This document shows positions 1 through 15,400 of a stretch of 64,000 nucleotides of DNA, piece after piece. The notes beneath the pieces are model-generated. The model ran no database searches and had not been told where the DNA came from. It worked only from the letters and a program-made list of their open reading frames with translations. The position numbers were made by a program, and so were the translations under genes. The stretch's first letter is position 1, and every line of letters begins with the position of its first letter. The stretch is from Litomosoides sigmodontis (Eukaryota > Nematoda > Chromadorea > Rhabditida > Onchocercidae). The stretch covers positions 2,975,738 to 3,039,737 of the forward strand of contig OY718808.1 in the NCBI GenBank assembly GCA_963070105.1, given 5' to 3'.

Positions 1-386
1 TTTTCTCTTTGAAATTGCTTTTACGTCGACAACGATGCTTCAGGTAAATCATTGAATTTTAAGCTGAAATTCAATGATATTTTCTTAAAAATCTAGATTA
101 TCAATAGATTTAGATATTAAGTCATTATTTCAAAATTCTCTCTGCTTGATATCTAATTATATCCATGCTTGTTTTTTTTTAGAGTGAGAGCCGAGTGCGG
201 CTTAGAGCTGCTGGTCAGTCACTAATTACTGCAATTGCACGAGAGTTAGTAACATTTAAGGATATTGTTAGTGATGGCCCACCAATCTTGCAAACACCAA
301 ACAGGTCTTTTTCGTGTACTTTTGCAGTTTAATTTAGATTTTCTTCTTAACGGAGTTTTAACATAAGCTTGTTATTTCTTAAGATT

Positions 387-423
<37 letters not shown>

Positions 424-3400
424 GATACTTATGGTACCTAGTATAGATTATAGTCAAAGTCTCAGTTCATTTTGGGTAATTGCTCATTTATTGATTTCAG
501 CAGAGTATTCCAATATTATTCATTTGATGAATTTGCGCTATTGAAATTTTGGAAATCTATGTTCTCTATTTTAGATTTCGGCGTACTTCAGCACATGCAA
601 GTTGGGATGTAAGCAGTGGTGCATGTGATGCAATTGCATTAAGTGTTGATCAGACCGGTATTACCTTGCATGGAGTTGGTGTATATTGTGCTCATCATGA
701 TCAGGAACAGAGTTTTGTATGTGAGGTATGTGTTGCCTCTTTTTTTTTACTTCAAGATATTTGTGATTTCTGATAATTTCTACTATTCCAACAAATTTTA
801 GGTACTCTTTAATAGTGGCGATGCAGCACATGAACAGTGGAACGTACTGGAAAAGATTGTCGGAGCGCTAGCAAATAAATTTGAGCCATGTCAACGAGAA
901 GTTGCTTTACTGCGATTGACGAAAGCTATTAAACTTCAGCCTGGTTGTACTTATGCTATCAGATTGCAAATTAACGGTGGCAAAACATTTTGTGGCGAAG
1001 GTTAAAATTCGATTTTTTCCTTATTTTGACATAATTTTCTTTTGATTATTTTCCATTCAGTGCTTGCTTTTTTTTTTTATTTTTACTCATTAGAAGTGCA
1101 CACTGCTAATTGAGCGCTAGAAATTAATCAAATGACCAGTTGTGGTAGTTTGACAGCGAATGTAGGATGTGTGGCTATTTCTTATTTTGAACTGTGGCAA
1201 TTTCATTTGAGAGATATATGCGCTGCGGATAGATCTCTAATTATCAACTTTCAAATTTCAATTCTTAGGCGGCATTGGAACTATTCGATTATGTAACGGG
1301 AGTCGGATGCATTTCGAATCATGTAGTTTAAGTTTAAATGGAACTTCTCTGTCTCGTGGCCAAATACCTTTTGTTTTCTATTCCATACAGGATGATGATA
1401 GCAGCGTTATTCAGCAACTAGCTAACCCTGAACAGGTTTTCATTACTCTTCAAAATTTCTTTTTAAAAGAAATGTGCGTTTCTTTAATTTTTGATAAAAA
1501 TTTTTGATAAAAGCTGAAATATGCAACATTTTCCGTCAACTATCTAACATTAAAGGCCCCAAAGTACTAAGGAATTGTTGTTTCGAGAAAGAAAATACAA
1601 CGTCAAATTGGCATGTTTGGATCAGCAAAGCAGCATGGCATTGAGTAAATTGATAAGGGATAAAGGCCTAATGAAATGGCAACATTTCTTCCTCGCAAAA
1701 ATTTTCACTGTAAATTTGTCTTATAGAAAGGATATGTGTAACTCTGAATTCCCAGAGTTTCTACCATGAATTTATCTGCAACATTTTTTTTTTTTTTATA
1801 TTTCAGTTGGCTAATTGGTTCTTGTTACTAATTCGAACGCTCTCATCCAAAGTGTCGGATTTAATTGCAGCTGGAAATTTTTTCTCTCAGGAGCAGTCCT
1901 TTTGTTCATGCATTGCAGGTAACTTTTATCATCTTAATCATTAATTATCACCATCAACTGTTATTTCATTTAAAAAGATATTGAAGACATGTTCTTTTAT
2001 AACTTTTTGATACTGATATTCATTGAGTTAGTAGATAAAGAGAGTTAGTTTCAAATGTATTCATTAGTTATGGAAGACATTAGAACATGCGCATTCATTT
2101 TAAGTCAAATGAAGAGAGAGATAGTTTTTTAATTAATGTATGGATTTTATGGATGGATGATCCTAAAATGTGATAATGGTTATGATTATGTCAATAGTGG
2201 TGAAAAATGCTCTTTAAGGTTATATAATGGTTTTTTTGGAAGCAAATCCTCAACGTGCATTAGATGTAGTTGCAGTATTAGACGATCTACTTCCGATGGT
2301 TTCATCAGCAAATGGTGAACGACTTGCTGAGGAACGTGAGCGTGCACTTGCAAGGTTTTAATTATTTTTTATGAATAATTAAGGCAAACTTTTTGTTGTT
2401 AATTAGAATTATTCTGATGTTATTGTATTTGTAGATCTACGCAGCAAAATGGTGCTTATTCACGTAGTTTGCAAACAATTATTGAATCAACACATCCCTA
2501 TTCCTCGTGTAGCATTCATTCACAGGTATTTACTTTAATATTATTTACTTTAATATTATTATTGATGAATTAAACTGATTAAACTTGAAAAGTTTCGATC
2601 AGAGGTCGGGCTTGTAAATAAGTGCGTTTTTACGTGGTTGTTCCCTTACTATTAACGAAAATCGAGCTATTACATTTCTTTTTAAGGAATCGGAACATTT
2701 TATATTAACTGGCAATATGTGTAAATAAGACTAAACTAAAGGTAAATTAAATAAACAAGCACCGATTGGATTAATTCTCAGTCGGTCGTAAGATGTCATG
2801 AAAGGAAAAGTTGAATTTTACTAGAAGTACTTCCAAGTGAAATTCCAAGTGAATGGCATAGTTAGAATTTTTGATTTCAAATTTGTTCGTATGATTTCTT
2901 AATCGAATTGTGAATTTTCCCTGATAGGTTGTTGACTTTGGAAAAGAAGTCCAGTTCATGACGGTGCAGTTCAGTGAACAATGCTGTACTGGTCAAGCAG
3001 ATGATATTTTATGGATTTATGCGAAAATTGGTACTGAATGTTATGTGCCTATCGGAAGGTTATTCTTTTTTATTTTAAAATTTTAATGGGAAGAAAGTTG
3101 TACAAAGGAATAAATTTTCGACTTCTTTAGGTACTGTGGCGATCGTAGCTGGCCTAATCGTATACTTTTGATTCCGGGTTGCAATTTATGGTTTATATTG
3201 GAATCAGCATCTTATTCACCAGATAAGCCTGCTGAACAGGTTTTTATCAGTACCATTCGTAAAATTTTCTTTTTTCATTTACTTATGAATATCACGAATG
3301 AAGCACTCACTAGAATTGAATTTTTTTGTGATAGTATGAAAATTATTATAGTTGCACTTTGTACTGGTTTTTACATTTTCAGATCTACGGCTATCGATGC

Positions 3401-6400
3401 ACGGTTACTGGATATCGCTATTTGGAAAAAGATTCTGACATGATTTTGGAAGAAGAATTGACTTGGATTTGTGCTAGTGCTTGCAGATTGCTTGTTCAGG
3501 TGCGTAATTTGATCTCTTATTTTTTGGCTATAATTCTCCGTACTGTTTTGCTAGATTTTAAACTTTTAATGGGTTTTAAGAATTTATCGTTATGGGTTTC
3601 ATGTACAGTGCTGTAAAAACTTTTTATGCTAAAGAATAGATAGAAAATGTCTTACTTCTAGATTCTTACTTCTAGATTCCATCAATTAAAACAGTGGTAG
3701 CAGCAGTGACGATGATAGAGGATGAAATTGACGATATTGTTCGTAAACACGGCACGCTGCTTCGGAAAGGATTAAATCTTTCTCATGTCCCAACAGTCAA
3801 CGAAGTTCTGAAGCGTGATTTACCAAGTCCTTTGCAAACTTCAGGTAAGATTTTCTCGTGTCTGAAGTAAAAAAAGTCTTACCTTTTTTTATTTGATTTA
3901 AAATAATGCTTGCTTTAAATTTGAAAACAACTTACCTTCTTAAAATGTATTAGTATTTCGTCTATCCGCAATTTATTTTTTTTAGGGGGGGGAGAGGGGG
4001 GAGGAGAGTCGAATCGCAATTTATTTTTTAGGGGAGAATAATAGGACTTGGTTTGGTACAAAATCAGATTTGCTTAATTTAATGAAATATTAAAAATAAT
4101 TCACTTTAAGATTTGAAATTCTTAAAAGAGTTTATTGCTGCCTCTACAAGTACTCCTGCTGGTTTCTTGGCACGATGGATGATGAATGAACCAGTTGTGG
4201 ACCTTCATTCTAGTCAGTTGCAAATGTCTAATGAGGAGACACGACCTAGAATTCCAACTCAGGTAATTACGGAAGAAAAAGCTGCTGTCTCACTAGATTC
4301 TCTTTTTTGGATGGACTTACATCGTGGGTTACCTGAATGTGGGATTATAGCATCAAGTAGCGTTAAATGGATTAGATTAGTGGCTGATAGCGTTGTTTAT
4401 CTATGGGTTTTCATTGGTCTTGGGAAAAGATGAACGCTGAAGGATGTAAACTGTCTATCTTTCCAGATAGAACTTATCCCTCGAGATCAGTATGGTCGCC
4501 TTGCAATATGCCCAGACATGAAGGTCGAAATCACAGTTCATATAGGTATGGAAGCAGAAAATAGTAATTCAAATACGTGTACAGCTGTCACTCATAATCG
4601 ATCAGTTGCAAGTCTTCCTCCGCCACAGTCCATCAAGGTTACTTTAAGTTGTAATTCGAAAATTGTTTCATTCTACAGTGTTATAAGTTTGATGTCGATG
4701 ATAAAAGTATAAGGTTAGTAGCTAATTTAGGCTGATTTACTTCCTCTGCTCCTTTTCATAAGTTCTAGAAATTTAATTAAACGCTAAAAATTTAAATCAA
4801 TCAAGGAGCCATATCGTCCAGTTTACGTCAACAAAGCACGATATGTTTCAATTACGACAATGACTGCTTATCGGGATTATTGCTTCGAGGAATTACGCCT
4901 TGGATGTTACAAAGATACGATGATGAAAGAACAGCTTACTGTAAACCAACTAGCCGACGGCAGGTTTGTCTTTTTATATTCTCCTATCAATAATTTAAGC
5001 CTTCGATTAGTTTTTGGGTACATTTAGGAAAGTTATATGTGGGACAATAGACATATTCAGTGGATAGTTTTTTTATTTACTTTTCTTTGTGATTAGGTTT
5101 GTGCAGTTTTAAACAATTTTTGATTTAGCTTTTCGGCTAAATGGATACCGAAGCGTGGTGGCACATATCGAATCGAATGTCGTTTGGATGGATTTCAATT
5201 AGCTCAGAGCTATTTGATTGAGGTGATTTTAAAAACAATATTATACGGGTTTTTACATTAACATTCAGTGCAAAATATTACTTGAAACAATTGTTCTATT
5301 ACTTTTTTGCGAAGAAAAAGCGTGCGATATGTTTTTATGCTTTTTATTAATGTTTATGGTTTTTTGTAGGTGCGGGACAGCAGTATGTTTGATGGTTCAG
5401 TGTCATCAAAAGGAGGCAGTAAAAATCGTTTGAGTCGAAGAGTATCCCATTTTAGCAGGTTTAGCTTGAAGCTTGCAGTAAAGTGTGGAAAAGCTGAGAG
5501 AAGTGAGAATGTAGGAAGTTTTGCATGTTCCTTTCAGGACACGTTTTGCCTTTTGTGATCAAAAACTAATGACAAAAGGCATAAGAATCCGTGCTTCACC
5601 AGCGCTAAATTCATCACAAGTTGGCGTCATACCTCGTGGTGCCACCGTTGCATATATTGAAGAAGTAGAAAACGTGGACGGTGTTTGGTTACGGCTTACC
5701 GATGACGCATGTGCTATGTACTGCGATGCACAATTACATTCGCAAGTACGATGTCTTTGAAAAAGATAATCATTATTAAAGTGGAAGAAGGACAGCATGA
5801 GTAGCCTTTGTGCCGGTGAATTTAGAGTGAATCCTAGAAATTTATTGACCTATATTAATTTATTGCTGTTAGATTAACTTTAATGCAAAGTGAACTTCAT
5901 TTAATGTTTGCATACTTACGTATTTTAAAACTTTAAGGTATTTAGTAAATTTCATTTGACACTTCTGGCTTTATCCTGATTCTCGAGATCTAAATTCGAA
6001 TTTTATTTATAGTGCAGTTAATTTTGTTGGGAACAACGCTTAGGATTAATTGAATGGAATCTTTCATATAAATGATTGATTTCAGGGTTGGTGCTTACAG
6101 TATAGCAATCATTTGGGACGTGCATTCTTAATGTTGCAATCAGATTCTACGGAAGGTCTTGGTTCCAATTTCCTAAGTACTACTGTTCAAATGCCACAAA
6201 ATACAAGAAAAGCCAATGGAGAGCACCTTGAGCAACTATTACAATTAGATATTGAAGAGGTAATTTAATCTTTAATACTAGACTTCTATCAAGAGAAGTC
6301 ATAATTCATTTTGAAGATTGGAAGTATTGAGAATACTGTTGGATGCCGTAGTAAAGGACAGCTAGCGTAACAAGATGCTTTTTTTGTTTTGAATAAGCTA

Positions 6401-9400
6401 TTTAATTCCTACCAGCTGATGTCTTTGTGGTTACCACTCCAAATTTCTTTCGCAAAGGAGTGGAATCACTTTGCCATATCATTTGAGTGCTTTCGAAGTT
6501 AGCACTTCTTATAGACATATTCAATATGCGGATCAGTTGCGGTACCGATTTATAATTATCCATCATTGGATGCAGTTTCCGATGATGTTATTAGCAGTAC
6601 AGAAGCCGATAAAATAAAGTCATCCGGTTGGCTTCACAATAAGCAGGGGATATGGATACGATTGTTGGGCTTCGATCAAAAATATGCTTTTGTGCAGGTA
6701 CGGGACACTTTCCAGACCTTACATCTATTAGTTTTCATTTACATTTTCTGAATGGGTTGCTTTTTTTTTTGATTTTGGAAAATTTTAACTTATTATTGAA
6801 CACTTCATTATATACTGAGTTTAATTTACATCTTTGTCGACCTTTGAAATTAAACTTAAGTAGTAAGAGCGGAAATTTTATTGAATTAAAATTATGAATT
6901 TGAATTTTTGCGGTAATTAATTATTAAGATATTAGAAATTTAGTGTTGTCTTTACTAAATTTTGATTACTGAGTGACATTATATGAAAATTTTGTAGGAT
7001 TTAACTGGTAATCGATATTTACAAAAAATAAATACCGCTGTGCAACGCTGTACGAATGGTAATGGTGAAGGTTCGCCGACAGGACAGAAACCAGTGGCAC
7101 AAATTTATCCACGATCGAGGTCGTAATAAATTAGTTATAGAGATCAATTTCAAAATCTGGTTAAATTTACAAAATTTAGTAGACATATCGGACAAAATCA
7201 TAAAGTTACTTTGAGTACTAGCTCACGACTTATTTAAACACAGCGAGAAATGAATTTCTAGTTAAATTCTAGGAATGAGGAGCCGGTTCAAGCATTGAAG
7301 CCTTCTGTTGTTGACTGTTGTCGAACTGTGTTCGCTGCGTTTCTGTGGCATGAAAGATTAGTGAAGGATGCGATGGTGTGTAGTACTTACCTTAAATTTC
7401 ACGAGGAATTACATTCCGTAAGTGTCTTTCTACGTTTCACTTTCCAAAACCTAACAACTTAATTATGCCGGTATATGCATGAGTTAAAATAGCAATCAGA
7501 GCTTTTGTTCCTTTCAGTAAGATTAGTTGAATGTGTTAGAAACTGTGGTCATGACTTACTTTTATTTCAGATAACTCATAATCAAAATCGGATGGAGCTA
7601 ATCATGGCTACACCGTTGCATTCACTTTTTAGTATCTGGCAAGAAATTAATAATGCAGTACAAACTAGCATTGAACAGCGTTCAGTATTTGTACGTCCAA
7701 CAACTGCTCGACAGTTTAACTTAAATCCCATAAGTGCAAGCGTTGGTACCTCTCCTCGACAGGTAGTACTTCCTTCTTGCTCTTTGCTTTTACTAATTTT
7801 TATTAAATTTTTTAGTTTATTGTTGATTTTTTTACTTATATTTTTTGTCATTTGTCAGTTAGATGATAATTTCAAATATTGTCAGTAATATTCTTAAAAG
7901 AAAAAGATGAAAGATTATTGTGAAGGCATCATCGGCAGCAGCTCAACGAAAGGATTTGTGTGAACTTTGTGAAGAGTGGCACATTGCGCCTGTGACCACG
8001 CATATGCGTGCAGCACATCCTGGATGTGGCAGATATTCTGGTGGTCAGGGATACAACAGTTCTGGTAAATATACAAATGGGTGGTCAGGAAATTGTGGTG
8101 ATGGTGGACGACCAACTGCTGTTTGGTAAAATCTTTTTTAACTGATTTATCCACTTTGAGATTGTGCAAAATTTCGTTTTAAGCTTTACAAAATTACTGT
8201 ATTTCAGGTATTTGATGTGTGCAGCATGCCGATCGAAATATTTGCTAGAGACTCCATCTGGATATGAACAGGTATAGCACACTTAAGTTCTTGAAGTTGA
8301 GGTTCATTGAATGTGGAGGGAAGAAGATAGTGTTCAATTGGTACTTTTAATTGTTCATACCTTTGCCATTTCGGTATCTCACCAAATTGGATGAATCTCG
8401 TAAAGCTATTCCGTAAGCTTTGAATTAAACCTTTTGATTTCAAAAAATTATTTGAACTTACTAGGAGCGAAGCCGCAGATGGCATGAATTTTGCGCCTCG
8501 TCAGCTACCTCAGAAATGTCTCCAGAAACAGTAATCAAGCAGAACGCAATGTTTCTGTTGGAGTTGAATGCTTGTATTGAAGGTGATAGTAAGGATACAT
8601 CAACAGCAACGTCAGGATGGACAATAAATCTTTTCCCACAAGCATCCATAGTCACACCAACGATAACTTCTGCATGTGTACAAACGAATGTTGGAATATC
8701 GCAACCGGTTTGTTAATTTTTAATGTATATATATCGTGGCTTGTGAATCTTGAAAGTTTTTGGTATTGCATAAATTATAAAAATCGAGAAAAAACTGCTA
8801 CAATATATTTGGTTAAGGATTTTCTATTATTTGATATTGCTCAATTCCGTCAATGAAATGCTCAATTGGGCAGAAAAAGGAGGCAATAGTCGGCATTACA
8901 ATCATAAATAAGGATTGAAAACTAGTGTACTTGATAATTTGCATGAATAGATGAAAAGTTTTAAAATTCCCAATTTCTCACTCTAGCTGATATGATACAT
9001 ATTTCATCGGTGGTGAATAATTTACAGCAATTATCTGATGAGCGTGATAATTTTTGTCAGCTTCGAAAACTCTCATACGCTAGTGATCCAGGACCAAAGC
9101 ATGCTGGTGTTGGGGCGTATCTGACCCTTTCAAATTGCAATCCTTTGTATTCAAAGAGACGAGTGAGTTGTTGGTAATATTCAAAAAGACAGAGATAACT
9201 TTATTTTTCTATGTAAATTATTGGGAAGTTATGATGAATAAACTAATTTGAGGGAAGTAAAGCTACTAATGAATGTTTTATTTTTTAAGTCACATTTCAA
9301 AGAATATAATTAATGTGGATTATTTTAGCTTGGTTCATCGCCGCTGACAAATACTTGTAATCGAAGTGAATTAGCTAACTCACTACATCGAAAAATGTTA

Positions 9401-12400
9401 GAGGGATACGAAAGACGACAGTCAACTGAAGTACGTTTAATTATGTAATGAAATTCTTTACATTTATGAAACGTCTAACTAGATTTTTGAAGTTTACTTT
9501 GAAATTTGAACTTTTTCGGAATTGGTTTGAAGTGTAAAGTTTTTTCTTTTTGTTTCAAAATGCTGGAAATTGAGAGTTCAAATGAATTAAAAATTTTTCT
9601 CTTCCTTGCAGATTGTTCGTAGTCCATCTGTAGCATTGAAATCATTGCTAGTGCTGGCTGAACAAAACAACATGTCAGGCAACTGTAATTTTTAAATATT
9701 TTTGTGCAAAGTTTGCAATCAATAAAGAGTAATAAGCTGGTGGTAGCTTAGGTCTTAATGGCTATAGTAGCACAATATGTATTATACAATTATTCTATAA
9801 TGCTCTCAAATAAGGATGTGAAAGGATATAATTTATAGATAATCCATTATTATTAGGTATGAGAGTGATGTTAAAAATTGAATGGAAGTGAACAGCTAAT
9901 ATACAAATACCTACCATGTTTTGACTGAACATTTAGAATGTTAATAAATATTTCTTTTTTTATATTTTAGCAAATCTAAACGTATCGCTTCGTCGACCAG
10001 TACTTGCTTTTGTCATGGAGCAACATAATTTGGCTCGTATACGAGAAGCAATGGCAACTGCTGTAGCTCGTGCTACATTTTTCGCACATTCATTTCGTGT
10101 TTGGAACTGGCTTCTGAAATTGGTTTCAACCGAATCGAGGTAGTTTTGAAAAATTAAAGATAACATTTTTGGCTACATTTTTATAATTTTAAAATCATGG
10201 AAAATTCAAGGATTCTGTTTTGATTTTTATAGCGTTACATGAATGAATTAAGAATAAGGCCAGTAAAAATTACAAATGCGAGCTACGCTATAAAAATTTT
10301 ACAATTATTAGAGAGAATGTAGGAACTTGAAATTTGAAGAAATTGGTGTGGTTAATGAACGATTCAAGATGGGCTTTTTAAAGATTTATTTTTTTGCAGT
10401 GTTGCGGATATTCTTTGGCAATATTTAACAGCAATGAACTCCTACGTACCTTTATGTCGTTGGCGTAAAAATAATTTACGTTTAGCGACAAATTTACGTC
10501 TTTTACCACATCCATGGCGTGTTTGCTATTTGGCTGGGCCAATTGCCAATAAAATGGTCCATCAGCTACATTCCTTTCTGCATACTGTTGCAGTTATCGT
10601 GCAATCAAATGGCGTAGACACAAACCTACGTTGCTTGTGCTTCCGAGTTTGGACCTTCCAGTTAACCTTTCATGAACAGGTTCATTTATAAAAATTTTTT
10701 TCGAATATTTTTTAAGTTTTTATTGTTTGATTTGCACTATTTAATGTAAATGAAGCATATGCTTCCATTCTTGATGACTTGCTTCTGTAATATCTTTTGT
10801 AAATAAACGCGGTTTACAGAATTCACACTTTATAACATCCATCGGGTCCATATTTTTGCATTTCTCCGAGAAGGATAGTTTCAGGACTTGCTTTCTCTTA
10901 TATGCGACGTGTTAGCAAGTGTTGGCATTATTCTATCAAATTCATCGTCCGATCATTCGTGGAATCTAGACAACGGCGAACGAAAAATAGATCATCAATC
11001 GTCTCATGAAGAAAGACTATCGTTGTCTAGAAAGCGTGAGATTCAATATATTGAAATCCTAACTTTTAAAGATGTTAAGAATTTTAGTTTGGTTCTCATC
11101 TTGTGTGCTAGAGCATAGCTATTTACTACACTTGTAAAATTTTACTGAGCAGTACAGAACGAGTTTTTGGATTATATGAATTTTTGCTAGAATTCACTGA
11201 TCCTTTCTAAGAGTACATTCAAATACTAATTTACGTAAGAACTGCTGAAATTTATTTTTTAGCGCTAGCAGATGTGAAACAAATGGAAGATATTACTGGT
11301 ATCTTGCGCTTCGTAGCATCAAGCCGTCAAGCAATGATTGGATGTTTAACTGATGGAAGCAGTGAAACTTTTTGGGAAAGCGGTGAAGAGGTTAAATTGA
11401 AATTAAATTTCATTGCAGACAACAGTTTCGTGAATTGTCTTTGCCAAATGAGTTTCAACAGAATAATCAAAACTGTGAATGTTGTTGTTTTTTTTTTATC
11501 TAATTAGAGATTTCTAAGATTATTTCAAAGTATTTAAATGAAATTCAAGTTAAAAAAATTTTTTAGGACAAAAATGGACCACGATATATAACAGTACATT
11601 GTGATATTCGAAGCTATATGGCAACACTGCTTACTGTATTTGTGGATAATATTCGTGATGAGGGTTATCGAACATGTTCCGTTACAGTTGTTACTGGTGA
11701 AAATGATGGGCGACGTCGGAAGATTCATTCTGAGTGTCTTAATCATGTGTGTTTATTCATATCATTTATTTTATAAATGTTATATCTTCAGTTAAGTTGA
11801 TATAATAGAAATTTTTCACACTACATTTTAATAGTTTTGAGAAAAAATAAGTCATTCAGTATTCAGTATATCATTTTCAGCAATTTGTTGGCTGGATCAA
11901 GTGCTGCATTGCTGGACTAAATTGTATACAAGTAATATTTCGCGGTAACGACCCTTCCTTGCGCATACGTCAGGTTAGCGATGAAATTCTACCAAATTTC
12001 AAGTGCATGACAACAATGGAAGACTTTTTTCTCTTACCGACATTGCTGCTCAGTTACTGTTAAGAATATATAGTGAAAACATATTCTTTTTTATACTGCT
12101 ATTGAAATTGCGAAATTTAAGCTTCGAGTTTTTGGTACCAGCACTGTATTGGATACGTTTAATGCTCAGTCATTTACCGATCGAGGCCAATTGAGACCAT
12201 CATCATCACATCAGCTATTGTTCAATGCGAATCAGGATGATGCATTTGCAGTTTTTCAAGCTATTGCAGCCCAGGTTTGCAGATTATTTAATACTTCTTA
12301 AGTCATCAGCCTATCTTAGGTTTTGAAAAGACCATGGACAGTGCATAATATCATGTCTTCTGAAACTCTAACTCGTATTTGAAGATTATGAAAATCTTTC

Positions 12401-15400
12401 TGTCTCAAAAATTTTGGCTAAATTCTCATATTGCTTTGCAATTCTACTGCAACACGGTGGGAAGATTGAATTTACTTTCAGGCATTTAGTGATGAATTTT
12501 CACAGGAAGAGAATAGCGCACTACGACAGCAAGTTCTTGATTTACTGTTTAGTCGCATACAGTTGCAACCTCTTCAGACATTTGTTTGTTCCCATATGAT
12601 CAATGCTTTGGAAAGGTTTTTCACTTTTTTTTTGCAAGAATTCAATTTCATACTCTTATTTCAAGTCATTAATAATGAATGACTTATCGATATCTTTATT
12701 TTAAGCTTTTTTCTTAAGAATGAAAGCAGAAGGGAAATGCAGTGAAGAGATTTAGCATTTGCAGGAATGCTTATTTTTCAGAGAGGTTACATCACTGCGT
12801 GAGAAAGCAAAGCGCAACTACTCATACGTTTGCGGTTTAATGGAAATGTTGTTGAAGATTTGTGGTTCACGTCAAGGTCTAGAAGTATTTGGTGTCAGAA
12901 ATAACATTCTTATTGTCCTTTCCGAGCTTTCGCTATTTGCTCCTCAAGTAAATCTTATTTCTTTTAATCAGCGTCCCTAGCCATGTTTTGCTTAACAGAA
13001 GTACATCTCTTCGTCTTTTTAATGTTTTAATTGTTTTAAATCGTTAGTAACACAAGTTTTTTTCGTTTTTAAAACGGTAAATATTGTTCTCATTTTTACT
13101 TATTAAATTTTTACAATTTGTAGGTTGTACAATACCAAGTGTTGGAAACAGTTGAGTGCCTTTCCAAATCGTTTACACCTTCCGCAGTAGACTGTTCGAA
13201 GTTTACGCGGAATTTGCTAATACTGATATCAAAAGTGATAACATTACAAATACGTAATAAAATGACACGTTCACTGACTTCGGCTTCTTTAGCGGTGAGT
13301 TTCACGCTTCCATACGATGCATTTAAGACATCCTCTCTATCAGTAATATTTGTTGGTAAAGCTATTCTGTGTTTCATATGATGACAGTTTTCGGGAAAAA
13401 AATGGGTACATCACAAAATTGTAATTGTAGTTTGAAGAGCAAAAATATTGCTTGAAATTTTGCAGACTCATGTAACAGGTGCACCGATGTATTGGCGAAT
13501 AGATCGACCAGTCAATGCCGATATTGCACATCTTGCAAAGCAGCTGTTGAGAAATTTGAGGTGACTTTGATATATCGACTGATAAGTAATCTGCTGTAGG
13601 TTAAGGATTTCAATCTTAAACTGCAAAAAATTTCTTGTTATGTTGTAAAAAACGATGCGCATTGTTTCTGTACATTTTCATACAGAATTTGTCTAATAAA
13701 TCAGGAAAATTATAGTTGCTATTTTATTTATTATTTTATTTTCCATAAAATTGACATTTTGCATCATAACTTATCGTCTAATAGATGCGACGTTTATTCC
13801 TACAGACGTTATACAAACCCTTTCTCTTTTTCATATTCAAACTTAAATACTGTGAGAAAATTTTCCACTTGTTTTAGTGAAGGATTATTGAATGAATACT
13901 GGACAGTTCTTGTACGTACAGAAATTGCAAATGAGATTATGAATTTAACCTCCTTGAACATCACTCATTCGTACGATGCTGATCACTGCGGAAGAGTTGT
14001 AACGGAAGAAAGAGCAATGGGAGAACCAAATGGCTCGGATGTTTCCGAATTTATGAATACCAATAATTCTCAAGCAAATATTCTGAAGAGCGGAAAATTC
14101 TGGCTTGCTGTAGCTGCCTTATCGTTGTTAAAAGAGAGTCAATGGCTAGAGTTATCACCACTATGGCAAAGTTTACAAGTTAGTTTCATAGGTATATTCA
14201 ATTAGGTCATTTCATATTATGTAAATACCTTTTCATATGTATTGCATATTGATGTGCAACATGAAAGCAATGATTGCTTGTTATATTTTCAAAAAACAAA
14301 AAAATAAATGTATGTTCCAAGATTAGGTGCGAATTTTGGCAAGAAAAAGTGTTGAACATACCTAGGTTGGATGATAAAAGATCTATGGTAATGCTAAATA
14401 CTACGCCTCTCTATCAGATGCACACATCTAATGAAATGACTGCTCCGCTTCTGCTCTATTTTCCTGCTACAGTTATCTACATTTAAGGCTATATTTTCAA
14501 TTTACTTTTATATATTAATACAAAAAGATTTTTTTTTGAAGAATAACAAAGAGATTGTATCGGAAACGCTATGTGATAATCACGACGATGGACGTACGTT
14601 AGCAAGTATATATTGTGAAACCTGTCAATGCTCTTTATGTCATGACTGCTTCTCCGTGCTTCATTTAAACAAACGAAATCGGTATTAAAGAAAAATTTTT
14701 TCGTCACGAAGTTCAGTAGTTAATTGAGATTTGTAAATATGCAGTAACTTCATTTTTCTACCTCTAATGCATTCTTTTTTTTGTTTCTTATGTGCTAAAT
14801 TTTTAGTTGTCATGCCATAGAGTATCTTGGTGGAACGCATTGCTGTCCACAAGTTGAAGTACACGAAGGTTCCACTCGCTTACGTTTACCACGTGTTTTG
14901 GTATGCTAGCAATTTTTAAATTTTATTCATTTCACCGATCATTTGTCAGTATACGAAATTTTAGAAGTAATTCATACTTCTTCTGGGAACGTATTCCCAC
15001 TAATTTCCTATTTTACTTAACTTATGCATAATTTAACCAACAAACTTAGTTTGTAAATTCACAGATACTATTTAACTCATCTACTTTGAACGGAATGGTC
15101 GAATTTAATGAAAGCGTTGTCCGAGAAAACATATCTTCAATACCATATAATCGAATTTCTGGTATGCAATTTTTTTCCTTTTTTTCTCACACGTGTGATA
15201 ATGTCTCCTGGTAGCTTATCTATATTAACTGAAGTAACCTCTTCTTCATAACCATGCGTGTGTACAGAAAAGTTTTCCCTAGGAAGCGTAGAACCTTCAA
15301 ATCATTTCCTTTGTCTTTTCATTTCTAATTTCTGTTCCCGATTATGGTCCTATGGCACATGAAGTGCTGAATTTCAATTTGCGGAAGTTTAAGTCGGATG

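Noticed and set aside
1575..1769. 64-codon open frame in an rpm-1 intron
   Set aside because: The flanking exons join in phase without it, and it interrupts a conserved region.
4263..4433. Open extension of the rpm-1 exon after 4262
   Set aside because: Begins with a gtaatt donor; the conserved filamin sequence resumes at 4467, and the extension ends in a stop.
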